This document shows positions 26,223-35,769 of a stretch of DNA of 56,445 bases, in pieces. The translations under genes and the position numbers were made by a program. Position 1 is the stretch's first letter. Every line of letters starts with the position of its first letter. The notes under the pieces were generated by a model. That model saw nothing but the letters and a program-made list of their open reading frames with translations, was not told where the DNA came from and did not search any database. The stretch comes from Bradyrhizobium diversitatis (GTDB taxonomy: Bacteria > Pseudomonadota > Alphaproteobacteria > Rhizobiales > Xanthobacteraceae): NCBI RefSeq assembly GCF_016031635.1, contig NZ_JACEGD010000039.1, positions 1-56,445 of the forward strand. The letters run 5' to 3'.

Positions 26223-27416
26223 ATGACCTCAGCGAATCCCGCATCTCCCGCACGGTGCAATGGAGTGTGGCGACATATCGGGCGGGGACTGGCCATCGCG
26301 GCATCCGTGGCCGTGCTCGCCGGCTGCGAGGACAAGAACACGTTCGTGGCGCCGCCCCCGCCCAAGGTGGACGTCGCGACGCCGGTGCAGCGTGCGGTGA
26401 CGCGCTACATCGAGGCCACCGGCAACACCGCACCGATCAAGAGCGTCGATCTGGTCGCGCGCGTGCAGGGCTTTCTGCAAACGATCGACTATCAGGACGG
26501 CGCGTTCGTCAAGCAGGGCACCCAGCTGTTCACGATCGAGCCCGAGACCTACAAGCTCAAGCTCGAGCAGGCGCAGGCGGCCGAGGCCGGCGCGCAGGCC
26601 TCGCTCCGGCAGGCGGAAGCCGACTACAAGCGGCAGGCCGAGCTGGTGCAGCGCCAGGCGGTCTCGCAGGCCACACTCGACACCTCCACCGCCAACCGCG
26701 ACAACGCGCAGGCCAACCTCCAGCAGGCCCAGGCCAACACCAGGCTCGCCGAAGTGAATTACGGCTACACCAAGGTCGTCGCGCCGTTCGACGGCGTCGT
26801 CAGCGCGCACATGGTCTCGATCGGCGAGCTCGTCGGCGTCTCCTCGCCGACCCAGCTCGCCACCATCGTTGCGATGGACCCGATCTATGTGAACTTCACC
26901 GTCAATGAACAGGACGTGCTGCGCATCCGCGCCGAGGCGGCTCGCCGTGGGCTGACTCCCGCCAATATGAAGCAAATCCCGGTTCAACTGGGACTGCAGA
27001 CCGAGACCGGCTATCCGCATGAAGGCAAGCTCGACTACGTTGCGCCGACCCTGAACCAGTCGACGGGCACACTGGCAGTCCGCGGCCTCGTCCCCAACGA
27101 CAAGCGGGTGCTGCTGCCCGGCTATTTCGTCCGAGTCCGCGTGCCCTTTGACCAGGAGAAGAGCGCCCTCCTCGTTCCCGACACCGCGCTCGGCAGCGAC
27201 CAGGGCGGCCGCTATCTGCTGGTGGTCAACGGCGACAGCATCGTCGAGCAGCGCAGGGTGCAGATCGGCCCCGTCGACAACGGCCTGCGCGTGATCGAAA
27301 GCGGCCTGAAGCCGGACGACCGCGTGGTGATCGCAGGGCTGCTGCGCGTCATCCCGGGCCAGAAGATCGACCCGCAAGCGACGAAGATCGACCAGTCTCA
27401 GGCCTCGGCCAAGTGA
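26223..27416 (+). CDS. RND efflux periplasmic adaptor lipoprotein
   Basis: A 397-residue membrane-fusion protein (AcrA/MexA type) that links the inner-membrane pump to an outer-membrane channel. The start at 26223 gives a lipoprotein signal with lipobox VLAGC and acylated Cys35; an upstream ATG at 26139 would bury this signal. The lipoyl half-motif is near VDLVARVQGFLQTIDYQDGA. A coiled-coil hairpin spans about residues 115-175 (LKLEQAQAAEAGAQASLRQA to NLQQAQANTRLAEVNY), and YTKVVAPFDGVVS is the second lipoyl half. It is followed 13 bp later by the pump gene. No outer-membrane channel gene lies in the window. Confidence 0.95.
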   Translation: MTSANPASPARCNGVWRHIGRGLAIAASVAVLAGCEDKNTFVAPPPPKVDVATPVQRAVTRYIEATGNTAPIKSVDLVARVQGFLQTIDYQDGAFVKQGTQLFTIEPETYKLKLEQAQAAEAGAQASLRQAEADYKRQAELVQRQAVSQATLDTSTANRDNAQANLQQAQANTRLAEVNYGYTKVVAPFDGVVSAHMVSIGELVGVSSPTQLATIVAMDPIYVNFTVNEQDVLRIRAEAARRGLTPANMKQIPVQLGLQTETGYPHEGKLDYVAPTLNQSTGTLAVRGLVPNDKRVLLPGYFVRVRVPFDQEKSALLVPDTALGSDQGGRYLLVVNGDSIVEQRRVQIGPVDNGLRVIESGLKPDDRVVIAGLLRVIPGQKIDPQATKIDQSQASAK

Positions 27417-27429
27417 GGGGCTGCCAGCC

Positions 27430-30400
27430 ATGATCTCGAAATTCTTCATCGAGCGGCCGGTCCTCTCGAACGTCATCGCGCTGTTGATGATCCTGATCGG
27501 CGGCGTGGCGCTGTTCAACCTCGCCATCGCGCAGTATCCCGACGTGGTGCCTCCGACCGTGCAGGTCACGACGCGCTATCCCGGCGCCAGCGCCAAGACG
27601 GTGATCGATACCGTTGCCCTGCCGATCGAGCAGCAGGTCAACGGCGTCGAGGACATGCTCTACATGCAGTCCTACAGCGGCGCCGACGGCACCTACACGC
27701 TGACCGTGACGTTCAAGATCGGCACCGACCTCAACTTCGCGCAGGTGCTGGTGCAGAACCGCGTCTCCAGCGCATTGTCGCAGCTGCCGCAGGCGGTGCA
27801 GAACCAGGGCGTCACGGTGCAGAAGCGATCGACCTCGATCCTCTTGTTCGTGACGCTGACATCGCCGGATGCGCAGTACGACAGTCTCTTCTTGAGCAAT
27901 TACGCCACCATCAACATCCGCGACGAGCTCTCGCGCCTGCCTGGCGTCGGCAACGTCACCGTGTTCGGCGCCGGCCAGTATTCGATGCGGGTCTGGCTCG
28001 ATCCGAACAAGCTGCAGGCCAGGAACCTGGTGCCGCAAGACGTCATCCAGGCGATCCAGCAGCAGAGCCAGCAGGTCTCGGCCGGTCAGATCGGCGCGCC
28101 GCCGACACCGCCGGGACAGGCGTTCCAGTACACGCTCAACGTCAACGGACGGCTCGAGGACGTCGGCCAGTTCGAGAACATCATCGTCAAGTCGGGCGCC
28201 AACGGCGATGTCACGCGGGTGCGCGACGTCGGCTGGGTCGAGCTCGGCGCGCAGACCTACAGCCAGATCTTCTCGCTCAACAAGCAGCCGGCGGTCGGCA
28301 TCGGCGTCTTCCAGTCACCCGGCGCCAATGCGCTTCAGGTCGAACAGGCCGTCGAGAAGAAGATGGCCGAGCTCGCCAAGCAATTCCCTGAGGGCATCAA
28401 GTACGACACGCCGTTCGACACCACCAAGTTCGTCGAGGCCTCGGTGCACGAGGTCTACATGACCCTGATCGAGGCCGGCCTGCTCGTGCTGGTCGTGATC
28501 CTCGTGTTCCTGCAGGACTGGCGAGCGATGCTGGTGCCGGCAACCACCGTGCCGGTCACCATCATCGGCGCCTTCGCCGCGATGGCGGCGCTCGGCTTCA
28601 CCATCAACATGTCCACCCTGTTCGCGATCGTGCTCGCGATCGGCATCGTGGTCGACGACGCCATCGTCGTGGTCGAAGGCGCCGCCCACAATATCGAGCA
28701 GGGCATGAACGGCCACGACGCCGCGATCAAGGCGATGGACCAGCTGTTCGCGCCGATCGTCGGCATCACGCTGGTGCTGATCTCGGTGTTCCTGCCGGCC
28801 TCGTTCCTCGCGGGGCTGACGGGACGCATCTATTCGCAATTCGCGCTGGTGATCGCCGCGACCGCGCTGCTCTCCGCAATCAACGCGGCCACCTTGAAGC
28901 CGACGCAATGCGCGCTGTGGCTGCGGCCGGCGGTGCCGCCGGAGCAGCGCAATTTTTTCTACCGCGGCTTCAACGCGGTCTACGACCGCGTCGAGCGCGG
29001 CTACACGCGGCTGATCACCTTTCTTGTGAAGCACGCTACCGTCTCGGTCGCGTTCGCATTGCTGGTGATCGGCGCCAGCGGCTACGGTCTGTCGCGGGTA
29101 CCGACCGGCTTCCTGCCGATCGAGGATCAGGGCTATTTGATCGCCGCGGTGCAACTGCCCGACGGCGCGGCGCTGGAGCGGACGCAAGCCGTGCTCGACA
29201 GAGCCAGCGGGTTGATCAAGGACACCCCCGGGGTGGCGCAGGTCATCACTATCGCCGGCATCTCCGCGCTCGACAACAGCGCCAGCCTCGCCAATGCCGG
29301 CGTTGCCTACATCATCTTGAAGGACTGGGATGCGCGCAAAGGCCCCGGCGAGGATCTGCGTTCGCTGGTCTTCGGGCTCAACGACAAGCTCGCTGATATC
29401 ATGGAGGCGCGCACCATCGTGCTGCCGCCGCCGCCGATCCAGGGCATCGGCAACGCCGCCGGTTTCTCGATGCAGGTCGAACTGCGCGACGGCAACAGCG
29501 ATTTCGCCAAGCTGCAGGCGATCACCGCGGCCGTGGTCTCCAACGCGCAGAGCCAGAGCGCGCTGCAGCGCGTGCAGTCTTCGTTCCGCTCCTCGGTGCC
29601 GCAGTTCAACGTCGAGATCGACCGCGTCAAGACCCAGACGCTGCATGTCACCACGGACCAGGTGTTCTCGGCGCTGTCGACCTATCTCGGCTCGTCCTAC
29701 GTCAACCAGTTCAACAAGTTCGGCCGCGTGTTCCAGGTCTACACCCAGGCCGATCCGGCGTTCCGCGTCACCGAACGCGACATCGCCAACATGCAGGTGC
29801 GCAACTCCAACGGCGACATGATCCCGATCGGCACCGTCGCCAAGATCACGCCGGCCACCGGCCCGTCGCTGATCAGCCTCTACAACCTCTACCCGTCCGC
29901 AACGGTGATCGGCCTGCCGGCGCAGGGCTACTCCTCGGGCCAGTCGCTGAAGCTGATGGAGGAGGTCGCCGACAAGACTCTGCCGCCGGGCACCGGCTTC
30001 GAATGGACCGCGATGTCGTATCAGGAGAAGGCGGTCTCGAACCAGATCTACTGGGTGTTCGGCCTCGCCATGCTGCTGGTCTACCTCGTGCTGGCCGGAC
30101 AGTACGAGAGCTGGTACGCGCCGATCTCGGTGATTCTCGCGGTGCCGCTGTCACTGCTCGGGCCGATGCTGGTCCTCTCCGCGCTCAAGATCGACAACAA
30201 CCTCTATTGCCAGATCGGCCTCATCCTGCTGATCGCATTGTCGGCCAAGAACGCCATCCTGATCGTCGAGGTCGGGCTCGAGCTGCACGGCCGCGAGGGC
30301 AAGCCGATCATGGAGTCCGCCATCGAAGCCGCGCGCGCCCGCTTCCGCCCGATCCTGATGACTTCCTTCGCGTTCATCCTCGGCGTGGTGCCGCTGGTGC

Positions 30401-30585
30401 TCGCGACCGGCGCCGGCGCCAGCGCGCGCAAGTCGATCGGCATCACCGTGTTCTCGGGAATGCTGGCCTCGACCTGCCTCGCGGTGCTGTTCGTGCCGGC
30501 CTTCTTCGTGGTGGTGCAGCGCTTCGAGAACTGGCGGGCGTCGAAGAAGGTACCGAAGGCGCAGCCGGTGGCGGAGGTGAAGTAG
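27430..30585 (+). CDS. RND multidrug efflux pump, HAE-1 (AcrB-like) permease
   Basis: A 1051-residue inner-membrane proton-driven drug exporter. The N-terminus MISKFFIERPVLSNVIALLM is canonical. The periplasmic porter region begins with YPDVVPPTVQVTTRYPGASA. The proton-relay aspartates are D409-D410 in AIGIVVDDAIVVVEGA (D407/D408 of AcrB). The second half repeats the fold, ending in GIGL-type helices with NAILIVEVGLELHGREGKPI. The length matches AcrB (1049). It forms an operon with the adaptor; no TetR repressor is adjacent. Confidence 0.96.
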   Translation: MISKFFIERPVLSNVIALLMILIGGVALFNLAIAQYPDVVPPTVQVTTRYPGASAKTVIDTVALPIEQQVNGVEDMLYMQSYSGADGTYTLTVTFKIGTDLNFAQVLVQNRVSSALSQLPQAVQNQGVTVQKRSTSILLFVTLTSPDAQYDSLFLSNYATINIRDELSRLPGVGNVTVFGAGQYSMRVWLDPNKLQARNLVPQDVIQAIQQQSQQVSAGQIGAPPTPPGQAFQYTLNVNGRLEDVGQFENIIVKSGANGDVTRVRDVGWVELGAQTYSQIFSLNKQPAVGIGVFQSPGANALQVEQAVEKKMAELAKQFPEGIKYDTPFDTTKFVEASVHEVYMTLIEAGLLVLVVILVFLQDWRAMLVPATTVPVTIIGAFAAMAALGFTINMSTLFAIVLAIGIVVDDAIVVVEGAAHNIEQGMNGHDAAIKAMDQLFAPIVGITLVLISVFLPASFLAGLTGRIYSQFALVIAATALLSAINAATLKPTQCALWLRPAVPPEQRNFFYRGFNAVYDRVERGYTRLITFLVKHATVSVAFALLVIGASGYGLSRVPTGFLPIEDQGYLIAAVQLPDGAALERTQAVLDRASGLIKDTPGVAQVITIAGISALDNSASLANAGVAYIILKDWDARKGPGEDLRSLVFGLNDKLADIMEARTIVLPPPPIQGIGNAAGFSMQVELRDGNSDFAKLQAITAAVVSNAQSQSALQRVQSSFRSSVPQFNVEIDRVKTQTLHVTTDQVFSALSTYLGSSYVNQFNKFGRVFQVYTQADPAFRVTERDIANMQVRNSNGDMIPIGTVAKITPATGPSLISLYNLYPSATVIGLPAQGYSSGQSLKLMEEVADKTLPPGTGFEWTAMSYQEKAVSNQIYWVFGLAMLLVYLVLAGQYESWYAPISVILAVPLSLLGPMLVLSALKIDNNLYCQIGLILLIALSAKNAILIVEVGLELHGREGKPIMESAIEAARARFRPILMTSFAFILGVVPLVLATGAGASARKSIGITVFSGMLASTCLAVLFVPAFFVVVQRFENWRASKKVPKAQPVAEVK

Positions 30586-30607
30586 GCGACCGCTATCGAT
30601 CACGATC

Positions 30608-30691
30608 GTCATTGCGAGCGCAGCGAAGCAATCCAGAATCTTTCCGCGGTGAGAGTCTGGATTGCTTCGTCGCTTCGCTCCTCGCAATGAC
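30608..30691. repeat. Dispersed palindromic repeat, GTCATTGCGAG family, copy 1
   Basis: The outer arms GTCATTGCGAGCG and CTCGCAATGAC enclose inner arms GAAGCAATCCAGA and TCTGGATTGCTTC, giving one long imperfect hairpin. It lies between the convergent RND pump and antiporter genes, where it may act as a bidirectional transcript end. Four further copies are at 41349, 47238, 51201 and 55977. Confidence 0.88.
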
Positions 30692-30705
30692 GGCGGAGAG
30701 AGATT

Positions 30706-32973
30706 TCAAGCCCTCTCCGCCGGCGCCTGCCGGGCCTCGCCGCTCGACACCAGGAGCACCGACACCTTCGACTGCCGGAGCACGGCGTCGGCAACGCCGC
30801 CAAAGGAGAGGTGGTCGGCCTGGATGCGGTCGACGCCCATGACGACGAGATCGACGTCGGTGGTGTCGATCTCGCGGAGGATCGCCGCCTCCGGCGCCCG
30901 GTTCACCCGCAGCGTGGTGGTGATGTCGACGTCGTAGCGGGCGGCGAGATCGCTGGTGTCCTTGAGGATGCCCGTCTCCTGGCTCAGGCCGCGGGAGGCC
31001 CCGCGCTGCGCGCCCTTGTCGCGCGTCGTCGCCACATAGATCACGCGGAGCGAGCCCGATCCGGCCTGCGCCAGCGCCACCGCCACCTCGGCCCCGCGTT
31101 TGGAGACGCCACTGCCCGAAACGGGAACGAGGATGTTGAGCGCGTCGGGCATCGGCTGCTTCAGGTGCTTGCCCTTGGCCGCGACGATCGCGAGCGGTCC
31201 TTCGAACGCCGCGGCGATGTCGTCGATCCTCCGGTCGAAGCGGTCCTTGGTCGCGGTCACCCTGTCGATGCCGACGACCAGAAGATCGAAGCCCTTGCGC
31301 GCTTCGTCGGCGATGGTCGCGCCGAGCTCTGCCTGCCTCGCACGGGTGACGACATCGACGTTGCCGGTGTCTCCATCACCCTTGACGGACACCGTCTCGG
31401 CGGCCTTCTTCACCACGGCTTCGTGGCTTTCCTCCTCGCCGCGTCCCTTCCCCTGTTCCTTGGCGCGCTCGCCGATATGCAGCACGGTGATCGGCAGGCC
31501 GCGCATGCCGGCGATCAGGCCCGCGATGTAGGCGGCGAAGCCGGCGTTGACGCTTTCGTCCACCGCCAGCAAGGGGCGCTCGAGATTGGCGACGAAGCCG
31601 CGCTTCTCGAATTCCTCGCGCTCCAGCCGCTCCCTCTCCTCCTCGTTCATCGGGAGCCTCGCCAGCGCCGCGCGCAGCATCGGCGGCATCGCCATCGTGG
31701 TCACGATCGCCATGGTCACGATCATCGTGAACAGGTTCTGGCTGAGCACGCCGATGGAGAGGCCGATGGTGGCGATGATGACCTCGGTCGACCCGCGCGC
31801 GTTCATGCCGCTGGCGAGCGCCAGCGACTCCCGATAGCTCAAGCCGCCCGCGGTGCCGCCGACAAAGGCGCCCCCGAACTTGCCGACGCTGGCGATCACC
31901 ACCAGCAGGCCGGTGAGCATCAGGAGGTTGGGATCGCGCAGCACCGAGAGATCGGCGCTGAGGCCGGCGAGGCCGAAAAACACCGGCATGAAGAAGCTCG
32001 AGATCAGTCCGCGCAGGCGCTCGTCGATCTGCCGCGTCAGGATCGGGGACTCGCCGACCAGGATGCCGGCGACGAAGGCGCCTAACACGGTGTGGACGCC
32101 GATCAGATGGGTGATCAACGCCATGACGCTCATCAACAGCAGGATCACCGTGATGACGGCCGCCGCGCTGACGAGATTGTCGTTGGCCCAGCGGATCAGC
32201 AGGAACACCAGGCGGCGCCCGATGGTGAAGCTGACGGCGAGGAAGGCGAGCGTGCCCAGTACGGCTTTTGCCACCGAGGCGAGATCGAGCGTGCCGTGCG
32301 AGGCCAGGCTGAAGATGACCGCGATGATGATCCAGCCGATGGTGTCGTCGATGACGGCGGTCGCGACGATGATCTGCCCGACATTGCGGCGCATGAAGTT
32401 CATCTCGCGCACCACCACGGCGACGATCTTCACCGAGGAGATCGACAATGCAGTGCCCATGAACAGCGAGGCCACGAGGCGCTCCTGCGGATTGGGCAGC
32501 AGCGCGTCCGGCAGGAATTCACCCAGCGCAAAGCCACAGGCGAAGGGCACGACGATACCGGCGATCGAGATCGCGATCGCGGCCCTGCCGACCTTCCGGA
32601 CCAGCTTGAGGTCGGTTTCCATGCCGGTGAGCAACAGCAGCAGCAGGATGCCGACTTGCGCGATGCCGTCGATCATCGCCTTCTGCTCGGGCGTCTTCGG
32701 GAAGATCGCGGTTTGCGCCTCCGGCCAGATCCAGCCGAACAGCGAGGGCCCCAGGATGATGCCGGCGAGCAGTTCGCCGATCACCGAGGGCTGGCCGATC
32801 CGCTGCATGACCTCGCCGAGCCCGCGGCCGACCGCGATCAGCAGCACGATCTGCACGATCAGGAGGAATTCCGACGGACCGGCCGATTTTCCCGCTTCGG
32901 CACTGGCCGCAATGGTGGTGAGGACAAGCGCCGCGGGGACGAGAACAACCGGTCGGAGCAGGCGCCATGGCAT
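30706..32973 (-). CDS. Kef/CPA2-type cation:proton antiporter with universal-stress tail
   Basis: A 755-residue protein. It has a signal-like hydrophobic N-terminus (residues 1-26), then about 12 membrane helices of the CPA2 Na+/H+ exchanger type (residues about 35-425). Marks are GQPSVIGELLAGIILGPSLF, AVIDDTIGWIIIAVIF with the acidic pair, and GMNARGSTEVIIATIGL. The cytosolic remainder holds universal-stress-like segments (FVANLERPLLAVDESVNAG and DALNILVPVSGSGVSKRGAE), the last with VDLVVMGVDRIQADHLSFGG. It probably exchanges K+ or Na+ for H+, with nucleotide gating by the tail. Its 3' end converges with the RND pump. Confidence 0.92.
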   Translation of the reverse strand: MPWRLLRPVVLVPAALVLTTIAASAEAGKSAGPSEFLLIVQIVLLIAVGRGLGEVMQRIGQPSVIGELLAGIILGPSLFGWIWPEAQTAIFPKTPEQKAMIDGIAQVGILLLLLLTGMETDLKLVRKVGRAAIAISIAGIVVPFACGFALGEFLPDALLPNPQERLVASLFMGTALSISSVKIVAVVVREMNFMRRNVGQIIVATAVIDDTIGWIIIAVIFSLASHGTLDLASVAKAVLGTLAFLAVSFTIGRRLVFLLIRWANDNLVSAAAVITVILLLMSVMALITHLIGVHTVLGAFVAGILVGESPILTRQIDERLRGLISSFFMPVFFGLAGLSADLSVLRDPNLLMLTGLLVVIASVGKFGGAFVGGTAGGLSYRESLALASGMNARGSTEVIIATIGLSIGVLSQNLFTMIVTMAIVTTMAMPPMLRAALARLPMNEEERERLEREEFEKRGFVANLERPLLAVDESVNAGFAAYIAGLIAGMRGLPITVLHIGERAKEQGKGRGEEESHEAVVKKAAETVSVKGDGDTGNVDVVTRARQAELGATIADEARKGFDLLVVGIDRVTATKDRFDRRIDDIAAAFEGPLAIVAAKGKHLKQPMPDALNILVPVSGSGVSKRGAEVAVALAQAGSGSLRVIYVATTRDKGAQRGASRGLSQETGILKDTSDLAARYDVDITTTLRVNRAPEAAILREIDTTDVDLVVMGVDRIQADHLSFGGVADAVLRQSKVSVLLVSSGEARQAPAERA

Positions 32974-33234
32974 GCAGGTGTCTTTCCCCCTTCATCCGCC
33001 CCAATGTCGGGGCGCCACAGGGACAGAACCCGCGGAAGGCGGCGCGGGTTCCGCCGCGCGCGGCGGGGTCAAAAACGAAAAGCGCAAAAACAACCCCATG
33101 CACAGTAGAGATGGGATTGGAATTGCTCGGGAAAATTTCGGCCTTGCCGAAACGCCTTGCTCCGTCGGGCAAAACACTGGCAGAATGGCATGATGAGCCC
33201 CGTCATCCCCGCCGTGGGAGCGCATCTCTCTATC
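32974..33234. other. Intergenic DNA between antiporter and repeat, no gene seen
   Basis: Together with the repeat that follows, about 400 bp separate the antiporter start from the MFS gene stop. A GC-rich imperfect inverted repeat is at about 33030-33065. The motif CCGTCGGGCAAAACAC near 33166-33181 resembles the motif at 822-842 in inverted orientation, so part of this stretch belongs to another dispersed family. I see no coding region. Confidence 0.45.
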
Positions 33235-33338
33235 GTCATTCCGGGGCGTCGCGCAGCGACGAACCCGGAATCCATTTGTCCACAATCTCTGCCGCCCGAT
33301 GGATTCCGGGTTCGCGCTTGCGCGCCCCCCGGAATGAC
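33235..33338. repeat. Dispersed palindromic repeat, CATTCCGGG family, copy 2
   Basis: The arms GTCATTCCGGGGCG and CCCCCCGGAATGAC enclose a second inverted pair, CCCGGAATCCAT and ATGGATTCCGGG. It is the same family as 3547-3648 and lies just downstream of the MFS gene. Confidence 0.82.
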
Positions 33339-33371
33339 GATGTGGAGACAGTTGCCCGCCTTTCAACAATC

Positions 33372-34544
33372 CTATGCCGGCTGCGGCGTCCGGATCTCGC
33401 GCGGCAGGATGATCGCGGCCGCGATCGCGAGCAGGCAGAGGGCGGCGAAGGCGTGCAGCATGGTGACGAAGCCGCCCTGCTCGTAGAGCCAGGCGACCAG
33501 ACCGACGGAGGCGCCGGCCGCGGTGAAGCCGACGAAATAGCGCACCGCATAGGCGCGCGAGCGCCACTCCTCGGTGGTGTACTTGCCGACCATGGCGTCG
33601 TTCACCGTGACCTGTCCGAACGCGCCCATGACGATGCCGATCGAGACGATGATCAGCGGCAGGTTGTTCAGGCTCGCGGCCAGATACAGGAACGGCGCCA
33701 GCATGAAGGACAGCGGCAACGCCACCGTCTTCAGCGAGTAGCGGTCGAGCAGCCGGCCGATCGTGTACTGGGTCATCGCGCCGAACACGTAGACGCAGGC
33801 GGCGATGATTCCGAGCAGCGCCGGGCTGCTGGTCAGGTCCGCGAGCCGCTCGGCGAACAGTTTCGGCAGCGCGACGGTGACGGCGTTGAAGGTCGTGGAG
33901 ATCGCGATCACCACGATCAGCAGCGCCAGGATCACGCGCCACATGTCCTGCCTGGCGACGCGGGCCTGCGCCGCCGCCTGCTTCGAGCCCTTGCGGTCCT
34001 CGTGCACGACCGTCATTGCAAACGCAATGCCGATCAGGATCGTGACGACACCGGGAACGATGAACGCAAAACGCCAGCCGAGATACTGGCCGACCACGCC
34101 GGTGACCAGCGCCGAGGAGGCAACGCCGAGGTTGCCCCAGACGCCGTTGATACCCATCTCGCGGCCGAGCCGGTCGGCATAGGACACGATCATGGCGGTG
34201 CCGACGGGATGATAGATCGAGGCGAAGATGCCGATGGCGAGCAGCGCGGCGCCGAGTTGCACGGGCGTCTGCACGAAGCCGACAGCGATCATGGAGGCGC
34301 CGATGCCGACGAAGAAGATCAGCATCATGTGGCGGCGGCTCCAGCGGTCGCCGAGCCAGCCGGTCAGCAGCGAGCCTGCGCCAAAGGCGACGAAGCCCGG
34401 CGTCGCGTAAGGCAGCAGTTCCGAATAGGCCATGCCGAGCGCCGGCCCCATGATAATGACGGCGGCGGCGAAGATCAGCATCGAATAATGGTCGATGAAA
34501 TGGCCTGCGTTGACGAAACCGATCACCCGGCTGGGGCTGTTCAT
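33372..34544 (-). CDS. MFS transporter (Fsr-like)
   Basis: A 390-residue, 12-helix major-facilitator exporter. The N-terminus VIGFVNAGHFIDHYSMLIFA and the YHPVGTAMIVSYADR segment resemble fosmidomycin-resistance (Fsr) proteins. The MFS loop 2-3 motif reads GWLGDRWSRRHMM. The start at 34544 follows GGAGAGG; the large upstream in-frame extension is antisense shadow of the AraC gene. It is divergent from that AraC gene by only 51 bp, so the regulator probably controls it. The exported compound is unknown. Confidence 0.92.
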   Translation of the reverse strand: MNSPSRVIGFVNAGHFIDHYSMLIFAAAVIIMGPALGMAYSELLPYATPGFVAFGAGSLLTGWLGDRWSRRHMMLIFFVGIGASMIAVGFVQTPVQLGAALLAIGIFASIYHPVGTAMIVSYADRLGREMGINGVWGNLGVASSALVTGVVGQYLGWRFAFIVPGVVTILIGIAFAMTVVHEDRKGSKQAAAQARVARQDMWRVILALLIVVIAISTTFNAVTVALPKLFAERLADLTSSPALLGIIAACVYVFGAMTQYTIGRLLDRYSLKTVALPLSFMLAPFLYLAASLNNLPLIIVSIGIVMGAFGQVTVNDAMVGKYTTEEWRSRAYAVRYFVGFTAAGASVGLVAWLYEQGGFVTMLHAFAALCLLAIAAAIILPREIRTPQPA

Positions 34545-34595
34545 TCCGAATCCTCTCCTGCTCCAAAATCGGTTATATGTCGGAGCCATGATGGG

Positions 34596-35435
34596 ATGCA
34601 GCCAATGACTGTCTTGGAAAGGCCAATCTTGGAAACGCCAAGCTTGGAAACGCCAATCCTGCGGGAGGTCCGGGGCAACCACCGCTCGCCCGCGGGCGTG
34701 CACCTGGTCGCACGCGACTATCCCAAAGGCCTGCGGCTCGATCCGCACATGCACCGCGAGGCGCAGCTGGTCTATGCCGCGAAGGGCACGATGCAGGTGA
34801 CCACGCCCGCGGGACGCTGGCTGGTGCCGCCGGACCGCGCGGTCTGGGTTCCGGCCCAGCTCGAGCACGCCATCGACGTCCTCGCCGACATCGAGATGCG
34901 CACGCTGTATTTCGACCTGCCCTGGCTGAAGCGCGAGCAGCGCTACGAGGGCCTGACCAGGGAATTCGTGGTGCGGGTGTCGCCACTGCTGCACCAGGCG
35001 ATCCTGGCGCTGTTCGATGCCCGCAATACGGAGGCGCGGACCGAGCTGCTGGTGCGCCTGGTGATGCTGGAATTGCACCAGGCCGAGGATTCCGCCACCT
35101 TCCTGCCACTGCCGCGCGAGCCGCGCTGCCGCCGCGCCGCCATGATCGTGCTCGACGACCCCACCGGCCTGCACGACATCGACACGCTGGCGCGCGAGGT
35201 CGGAACCTCCGCCCGCACGCTGTCGCGGTTGTTCTCGAGCGAGACGCAGCTGAGCTTCAAGAGCTGGTGCCAGCGCGCCCGCATCGCCTCCGCGATCCAG
35301 CGCCTGTCGACGGATGCGAGCGTCTCGGTGAAGCAGCTCGCCACCCAGCTCGGCTATGCCAGCGTGCCGGCATTCTCGGCCGCGTTCCGCCAGGTGACGG
35401 GGCGCACGCCGACGGAATTTGCGGGGAAGGGGTGA
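34596..35435 (+). CDS. AraC-family regulator with cupin sensor
   Basis: A 279-residue regulator. Residues about 35-110 form an AraC-type cupin (LRLDPHMHREAQLVYAAKGT then GRWLVPPDRAVWVPAQLEHA). The C-terminus holds two HTH units (HDIDTLAREVGTSARTLSRL and VSVKQLATQLGYASVPAFSA). The start at 34596 is about 10 bases after GGAG; an ATG at 34605 is the alternative. Residues 7-21 are encoded by three tandem 15-bp units and read LERPI, LETPS, LETPI. It is divergent from the MFS exporter and probably regulates it. Confidence 0.9.
   Translation: MQPMTVLERPILETPSLETPILREVRGNHRSPAGVHLVARDYPKGLRLDPHMHREAQLVYAAKGTMQVTTPAGRWLVPPDRAVWVPAQLEHAIDVLADIEMRTLYFDLPWLKREQRYEGLTREFVVRVSPLLHQAILALFDARNTEARTELLVRLVMLELHQAEDSATFLPLPREPRCRRAAMIVLDDPTGLHDIDTLAREVGTSARTLSRLFSSETQLSFKSWCQRARIASAIQRLSTDASVSVKQLATQLGYASVPAFSAAFRQVTGRTPTEFAGKG
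34613..34657 (+). repeat. Three tandem 15-bp units inside the AraC gene
   Basis: CTTGGAAAGGCCAAT, CTTGGAAACGCCAAG and CTTGGAAACGCCAAT follow one another exactly. Each encodes five residues, so unit loss or gain keeps the frame and changes the N-terminal arm length. Confidence 0.9.
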
Positions 35436-35476
35436 GGAACACTCTGGATAGCGCTAGCACAATGAACGCAAGGGCC

Positions 35477-35600
35477 GTCATGCCCGGGCTCGTCCCGCCT
35501 GCGCGGCCGAAGCCGCTTCGGCGAGGCGAAGGCCCGGGCATCCACGTTCTTTGTGCTGCGTGACAAGGCGTGGATGGCCGGGGACAAGCCCGGCCTGACG
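35477..35600. repeat. Dispersed palindromic repeat, GTCATGCCCGGGC family, copy 1
   Basis: The arms GTCATGCCCGGGCTCGTCCC and GGGGACAAGCCCGGCCTGAC flank internal inverted pairs. It occupies most of the 334-bp space between the AraC gene and matA. A relative is at 38990-39077. The remaining part (35601-35769) should hold the matA promoter; no clear elements are visible. Confidence 0.75.
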
Positions 35601-35769
35601 ACGTGGAGGCTTGGACGCCCAGCGCGCACCGCCTTCGCGGGACATGTCGGCATTCTCGAAACGCACCGCCCAACTGAAGTTGCCAATTTCCCCCGCTTGA
35701 TTGTGATCGGCTTCCGCCCAAATCTTGTGTAAACTTCCGCAACGCACAAACCGGAATTGAAAAGTCCAG

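Noticed and set aside
30811..33193. Several 300-450-codon plus-strand frames opposite the antiporter
   Set aside because: They are shadows of the antiporter, whose membrane helices and motifs are unmistakable on the minus strand.
32967..34595. Long in-frame upstream extension of the AraC gene at 34596
   Set aside because: It runs antisense through the MFS gene and a palindromic repeat. The conserved regulator sequence begins after 34596.
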